From contig DDTL01000127.1 in the NCBI GenBank assembly GCA_002344345.1, forward strand, positions 1-37,990: a DNA stretch of 37,990 bases, written 5' to 3'. How positions within the stretch are numbered: position 1 is the stretch's first letter; each line of letters starts with the position of its first letter. Shown one piece after another: positions 34,330-37,990 of this stretch. Below the pieces are notes generated by a model. It was not told the DNA's origin and ran no database searches. It worked only from the letters and a program-made list of their open reading frames with translations. This DNA is from Saprospiraceae bacterium UBA2365 (GTDB lineage Bacteria; Bacteroidota; Bacteroidia; Chitinophagales; Saprospiraceae). Made by a program: the position numbers and the translations under genes.

Positions 34330-35691
34330 TTATTTGATTTTTAATGTGATCAGCATGGTCATTCCTTCTCCGGGTCCACTCTTGATCATGGTCAGCCCGT
34401 TGATCGTTTTAACCTTGTTGATGATGTTGTTCAAACCCATTCCACCGGGATTTTTGGTTTTTTCGTCCACATCGAATCCTGTTCCGTCATCTTTGTAATA
34501 CAAATTGATATTGTCTTCGTTGCTTTCCAGGAAAATTTCAATATTCTTTGCATTTGAATGCTTCAATGTATTGTGTACCAGCTCTTTTATGCTCTGGAAC
34601 AACACGGTCTCTTCGATCCGTTTACCGGTCAGTTGGTACTGGGAACAATCCAGTTTGATGCTCACAGACCTTGTATTATTGATGTAGGTGCAAAAATCAT
34701 TGACGGCCGCGGCAAGGCCAAAATCTTCAAGGATGCTCGGCATGATATTGTTCGAGATCTCACGTGTACTGATGATGGCTTTTTCGATCAGCTCGTCAAT
34801 GGACTGCAGGATCTCTTCCGGGCTGATCTTGTTAAAGTTACCTTTACGCAGCAGATCGATGTATAATTTGATAGTGGACAGCAAGGGCCCGACATCGTCA
34901 TGCAGATCTGCTGCAAAACGCTTCCTTTCTTTTTCTTCCGTTGCAATGATCGCAGCGGCTATTTTCCTTTCAATATCTTTTCGTGCGGTGATGTCCCTGC
35001 CAATGCTCAGGATCGCTTTGCCTCCCATATAATCGATCACACGGCTGCTCATCTCCAGAAAAATGGTTCTGCCATCTTTGGTCAGGTGCTCTGTTTCAAA
35101 AACATGTTTTCCTGATTGCCCAACGATCTTCAGGTTTTTCTTGACCATGGGCGCAAATTTGGCAGTCTTGAGGTCTGACATATTCTTTTTCAGCAATTCA
35201 TCCCTGGAATACCCGAGCTTGTTGACCGCTTCATTATTTACCTCTATAATATTTGCATTAAAATCCTCCAGATAGATCTCATCACCAGAGTTGTCAAAAA
35301 GCAACCGGAAGCGCATTTCTGATTCCTGTCGGTCTTTCTCTGCCTGTCTGAGCTTTTTGAGCGATTTGCTCATATAATAAATCGCCGCACTGATGACCAT
35401 GGCTATGAGCAGATTGATCGTAATATAGGCATTCAATGGGATATGCAGGCCTTTACTGGAGCTTAGATTGATGATCTCGATGATCTGAACCGAAACCAAT
35501 ATCAAAATAGCAAAACCGATGATGAGCCATGATTTTCTGGAACTTGTGTATTTCAATATCTTCCGGACTGCCAGTACGGTAAATATTGAAACCAGTATCG
35601 CCAGTAATAAACCTGTTGTCAATAACATCTCTTTTAACTTAAAGTCCAAAAATAATGATTCCACGTCAAATCCGGTTATAAAAAACTGCAT
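34330..35691 (-). CDS. Membrane PAS sensor histidine kinase, NarX/DegS-type
   Basis: 453 aa. Three membrane helices (about 22-43, 54-75, 87-107), then a PAS domain at about 122-240 (RLLFDNSGDEIYLED at 129-143, GRDITARKDIERK) and a HisKA_3 dimerisation domain with phospho-acceptor H264 (RKRFAADLHDDVGPLLSTIK), followed by HATPase_c (KELVHNTLKHSNA N-box, DDGTGFD, GGMGLNNI). This is the kinase class that pairs with NarL-family regulators, and its regulator follows after 3 bp. The PAS domain could bind haem, flavin or a small ligand; no Cys or His set that would decide is visible. Confidence 0.92.
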   Translation of the reverse strand: MQFFITGFDVESLFLDFKLKEMLLTTGLLLAILVSIFTVLAVRKILKYTSSRKSWLIIGFAILILVSVQIIEIINLSSSKGLHIPLNAYITINLLIAMVISAAIYYMSKSLKKLRQAEKDRQESEMRFRLLFDNSGDEIYLEDFNANIIEVNNEAVNKLGYSRDELLKKNMSDLKTAKFAPMVKKNLKIVGQSGKHVFETEHLTKDGRTIFLEMSSRVIDYMGGKAILSIGRDITARKDIERKIAAAIIATEEKERKRFAADLHDDVGPLLSTIKLYIDLLRKGNFNKISPEEILQSIDELIEKAIISTREISNNIMPSILEDFGLAAAVNDFCTYINNTRSVSIKLDCSQYQLTGKRIEETVLFQSIKELVHNTLKHSNAKNIEIFLESNEDNINLYYKDDGTGFDVDEKTKNPGGMGLNNIINKVKTINGLTMIKSGPGEGMTMLITLKIK

Positions 35692-35918
35692 ATCAGTTCT
35701 GCTGTCGGTAAAAATCCATCTTTCTTCAAAAAAGTGGCTTTGTGTAAGCTTTTAGCTTTTCACTTGGAAAATGATTTTTTTTACCATATAGTTTATTCAA
35801 TTTGATATATCCTGCTTCAAAAAAATAAGACCTGGCTAACTTATAAATACCTATGTTCCACAAAGTTCCACGAAGCAGGCATGAAGGAAACAAAAAATTA
35901 CAGATTATTTCAGTGGAA

Positions 35919-36694
35919 AATCTGCGAAGATCTGCGAGATCTGCGGGAGCCCTCTTTTCAATGGAAATTAACATTGTACCACTTCAAAAATTAAAATACT
36001 TCGTGCTTCGTATCTGCTTTGTGCTTTTTTGTGGAAAAAAAATACAGTTGTTACACTGAGAGCCACTGAGAAGGCACGGAGGGCCACAGAGCGAATACAC
36101 AAAGCGAACAAATGAATAAGGATTATTTCATCTGAAAATCTGCGAAGATCTGCGAGATCTGCGGGAGCCCTCTTTTCAATGGAAATTAACATTTTCCCTC
36201 TTCAAAAACTAAAATACTTCGCGCTTCGTATCTGCTTTGTGCTTTTTTGTGAAAAAAAAATACAGTTGTTACACTGAGAGCCACTGAGAAGGCACAGAGG
36301 GCCACAGAGCGAATACACAAAGCGAAAAAGGAATAAGGATTTTATTCCATCTGAAAATCTGCGAAGATCTGCGAGATCTGCGGGAGCTGTCATTCTATGG
36401 AAATTAACATTATACCTCTTCAAAAACTAAAATACTTCGCGCTTTTCGTGCCTGCTTAGTGTTTTTGGTGTAAAAAAAAATACAGTTGTTACACTGAGAG
36501 CCACTGAGAAGCCACAGAGCGAATACACAAAGCGAATACACAAAGCGAAAAAGGAATAAGGATTATTTCATCTGAAAATCTGCGAAGATCTGCGAGATCT
36601 GCGGGAGCCCTCTTTCCATGCAAATTTACATTTTCCCTTTTCAAAAACTAAAAAACCTTGTGCTTTACATGCCTGCTTTGTGTTTTTTGTGGAA
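35919..36694. repeat. Tandem array of four units of about 219 bp
   Basis: A conserved word TCTGCGAAGATCTGCGAGAT starts units at 35921, 36139, 36358 and 36579, so periods are 218, 219 and 221 bp. Units share the GGGAGC-CTCTTTTCAATGG..AATTAACATT stretch, the TACAGTTGTTACACTGAGAG word and a CCACAGAGCGAATACACAAA stretch; the fourth unit is truncated. Three overlapping minus-strand open frames here (beginning MLISIEKRAPADLADLRRFS or MKRYNVNFHRM) are products of the repeat. The array lies between the NarL-type kinase gene and hydE. Similar low-complexity repeats are, from memory, common in Bacteroidota. Confidence 0.85.
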
Positions 36695-36783
36695 CCCCAA
36701 AAAACGATTCTCTATTAAATCACTTGTTGACAATAAGCTAACATGATAGCTGCCTGCACTGAATTCGAACAGGATCATGACAA

Positions 36784-37875
36784 TCAGTCCTTACAAACCT
36801 GCTTAGCAAGAAAATGTCTGGAATCACCCCATTCACCCAATCCTACCTGATTCCCCGTTGATTGAATCCGGTTGATGATACATCCATGACATCGGGCTGG
36901 TTCTTCATCAACACATGGCTTTCCATCATACAACAGATAGCATTCCCTGTATTTTAATGGCGTGATATTAGGCATGACGATATTGGCGCCTGCTAAAACA
37001 GCTTCTTCCCTGCCGTCCGGATGGATGGCCTGCATGGCAGTGGTCGCTGCCATATTGATCTTTGGCATCATAAGTCTGAGCGCTGCAAGCATGTTGAGCG
37101 CCAACTGATATCGCTCCATTCTGGACATGAGTTGTTCCCTGTCACTGAACATCGGAGTATCTTCATGTTCGATATATGGTCCCATCCCAACCATGTCTAC
37201 GTCGAGATTTTTAATAAAAAGGAGATCATCTGCCAGATCTTCAAGGGTTTGCCCCGGCAGTCCGATCATCACACCGGTTCCCTGCTGAAAACCAGCCCGC
37301 CTGATCCTTTCCAATGCTGCCAGCCTTTCTTCAAAACGATGATTCCCGTCATCCGGATGGTACCTGAGGTAAAGATCGGGATTGGAAGTTTCGATCCTGA
37401 GCAAATACCTGTGTGCACCGGCAGCAAACCATTTTTGATAGGTTTCATCCGATTGCTCGCCCAGCGAAAGGGTAATGCCGAGTTCACCGTGACTCAATTC
37501 TTTTATTTGCCTGATCAGATCTTCAATTTTCCCGGTAAAAGCGCTGTCCACCCTTTCTCCGGTTTGGATGACAATGCTGCCATAGGATTTTTCATAAGCA
37601 AAACGGGCACAATCCAACACTTCTTCATCCTCCATCACATACCGGGTCTGCGCTCTGTTGCCTTTCCTGATTCCGCAGTAAAAACAGTTTTTGGAACAAA
37701 TATTGGAATACTCGATCAGTCCCCTTAAATATACTTTCTTTCCTATTTGGGCATCAGCCACTTCCCTGGATCTTTTCAGCAAAAGCGTTTTGTCCTCTCC
37801 TTCCGAATTCAATAATCTGAGGATGTCATCCTTTGAAAAATCTTTTTGCTCAAGCAATTTTTTAAATTCTTTCAT
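36784..37875 (-). CDS. hydE: [FeFe]-hydrogenase maturase HydE (radical SAM)
   Basis: 363 aa, standard length. HydE is a radical SAM enzyme that works with HydG and HydF to build the diiron subcluster of the H-cluster. The SAM cluster motif is ICSKNCFYCGIR with C60-x3-C64-x2-C67. TGERVD (105-110), GELGITLSLGEQ (130-141), YLLRIETSNPDLY (157-169) and GTGVMIGLPGQT (199-210) are family features. The C-terminal C321-x7-C329-x2-C332 matches the non-essential second cluster site known in HydE. The start at 37875 gives the usual N-terminus. Upstream only 115 bp remain in the window, so hydG and hydF could lie beyond. Presence of hydE supports a working H-cluster in HydA. Confidence 0.95.
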   Translation of the reverse strand: MKEFKKLLEQKDFSKDDILRLLNSEGEDKTLLLKRSREVADAQIGKKVYLRGLIEYSNICSKNCFYCGIRKGNRAQTRYVMEDEEVLDCARFAYEKSYGSIVIQTGERVDSAFTGKIEDLIRQIKELSHGELGITLSLGEQSDETYQKWFAAGAHRYLLRIETSNPDLYLRYHPDDGNHRFEERLAALERIRRAGFQQGTGVMIGLPGQTLEDLADDLLFIKNLDVDMVGMGPYIEHEDTPMFSDREQLMSRMERYQLALNMLAALRLMMPKINMAATTAMQAIHPDGREEAVLAGANIVMPNITPLKYRECYLLYDGKPCVDEEPARCHGCIINRIQSTGNQVGLGEWGDSRHFLAKQVCKD

Positions 37876-37964
37876 CTAATTCTGCTGTTTTAAAAACATC
37901 GATCAACGATTTTTGATTTAAGAAGTATGAAAAAAATATGATCACAATTATCCGTCAAAAATTA

Positions 37965-37990
37965 CAAGATTTCTCGCTCCGCTCGAAATG
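37965..37990 (-). repeat. Dispersed 26-bp repeat, copy 2
   Basis: The last 26 bases of the window (CAAGATTTCTCGCTCCGCTC onwards) are the reverse complement of 16893-16918 except for one substitution. The copy is cut by the window edge, so its full length is unknown. The 37876-37964 spacer between it and hydE shows nothing else. Confidence 0.6.

Noticed and set aside
35726..36423. Three similar minus-strand open frames (APADLADLRRFS)
   Set aside because: They are produced by the 219-bp tandem repeat; the shared peptide reflects the repeat, not selection on protein.
35919..36694. CRISPR array
   Set aside because: Units are about 219 bp and conserved along their whole length, with no short repeats separated by unique spacers and no cas gene.
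1..37990. tRNA, rRNA or insertion-sequence genes
   Set aside because: I scanned the intergenic stretches and saw no cloverleaf-like sequence, rRNA core words or transposase motifs; a tRNA or covariance-model search would be decisive.

Overview
The window looks like a chromosome segment of a Bacteroidota bacterium, probably from the Saprospiraceae/Chitinophagales side, though that placement is a guess. The evidence is two secreted proteins with type IX secretion (T9SS) C-terminal sorting domains, SprB-type repeats, LytTR two-component systems with LytS-like kinases, a TonB receptor with an N-terminal carboxypeptidase-like domain, lack of obvious Shine-Dalgarno sites, and promoter candidates of the Bacteroidota form TTTG-N19..21-TAnnTTTG. 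Nearly all genes are on the minus strand; only the BPL_N-like lipoprotein (18418-19218) and the 1526-residue secreted protein (29061-33641) are on plus. I see no rRNA, tRNA, CRISPR array, transposase or phage gene.

Layout. 1-7.9 kb: a DUF302 membrane protein, a CotH-like T9SS protein with a lamin-tail domain, a small outer-membrane-like protein, a Crp-family regulator, an ADP-ribosylglycohydrolase lipoprotein and anmK. 8.0-15.1 kb: a TonB receptor in one operon with a LytS/LytTR pair, a flavodoxin-fold NAD(P)H oxidoreductase, and a second LytS/LytTR pair. 15.5-19.2 kb: a lipoprotein, a DUF1801 protein, a membrane-anchored thioredoxin and the BPL_N-like protein, with intergenic repeats. 19.3-28.3 kb: an [FeFe]-hydrogenase operon. 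29-33.6 kb: the giant AT-rich T9SS protein. 33.7-35.7 kb: a NarL-type two-component system. 35.9-36.7 kb: a four-unit tandem repeat of about 219 bp. 36.8-37.9 kb: the hydrogenase maturase gene hydE.

The centrepiece is the hydrogenase operon, transcribed in the order receiver (131 aa), receiver (166 aa), hydC, hydB, hydA, hydrogenase-like histidine kinase (662 aa), receiver (129 aa), receiver-kinase hybrid (373 aa). HydABC would be a cytoplasmic NAD(H)-linked trimeric [FeFe]-hydrogenase. The 662-aa protein keeps all four cysteines that hold the H-cluster in catalytic [FeFe]-hydrogenases, but has Asp where the proton-relay Cys should be, and is fused to a kinase core. It is therefore a likely H2 or redox sensor. 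No protein of this operon has a DNA-binding domain, so the output of the apparent phosphorelay is unknown; the NarL-type regulator about 5 kb away is one candidate. hydE at the right end suggests that the active site can be made; hydF and hydG are not in the window.

Intergenic DNA is rich in structured repeats: a hairpin-forming family at 3.3, 3.4, 6.7 and 28.7 kb; a 138-bp repeat at 16.3-16.5 kb with a remnant at 13.1 kb; the 219-bp array; a nested palindrome at 4.9-5.1 kb; and an inverted pair of short repeats at 16.9 and 37.97 kb.
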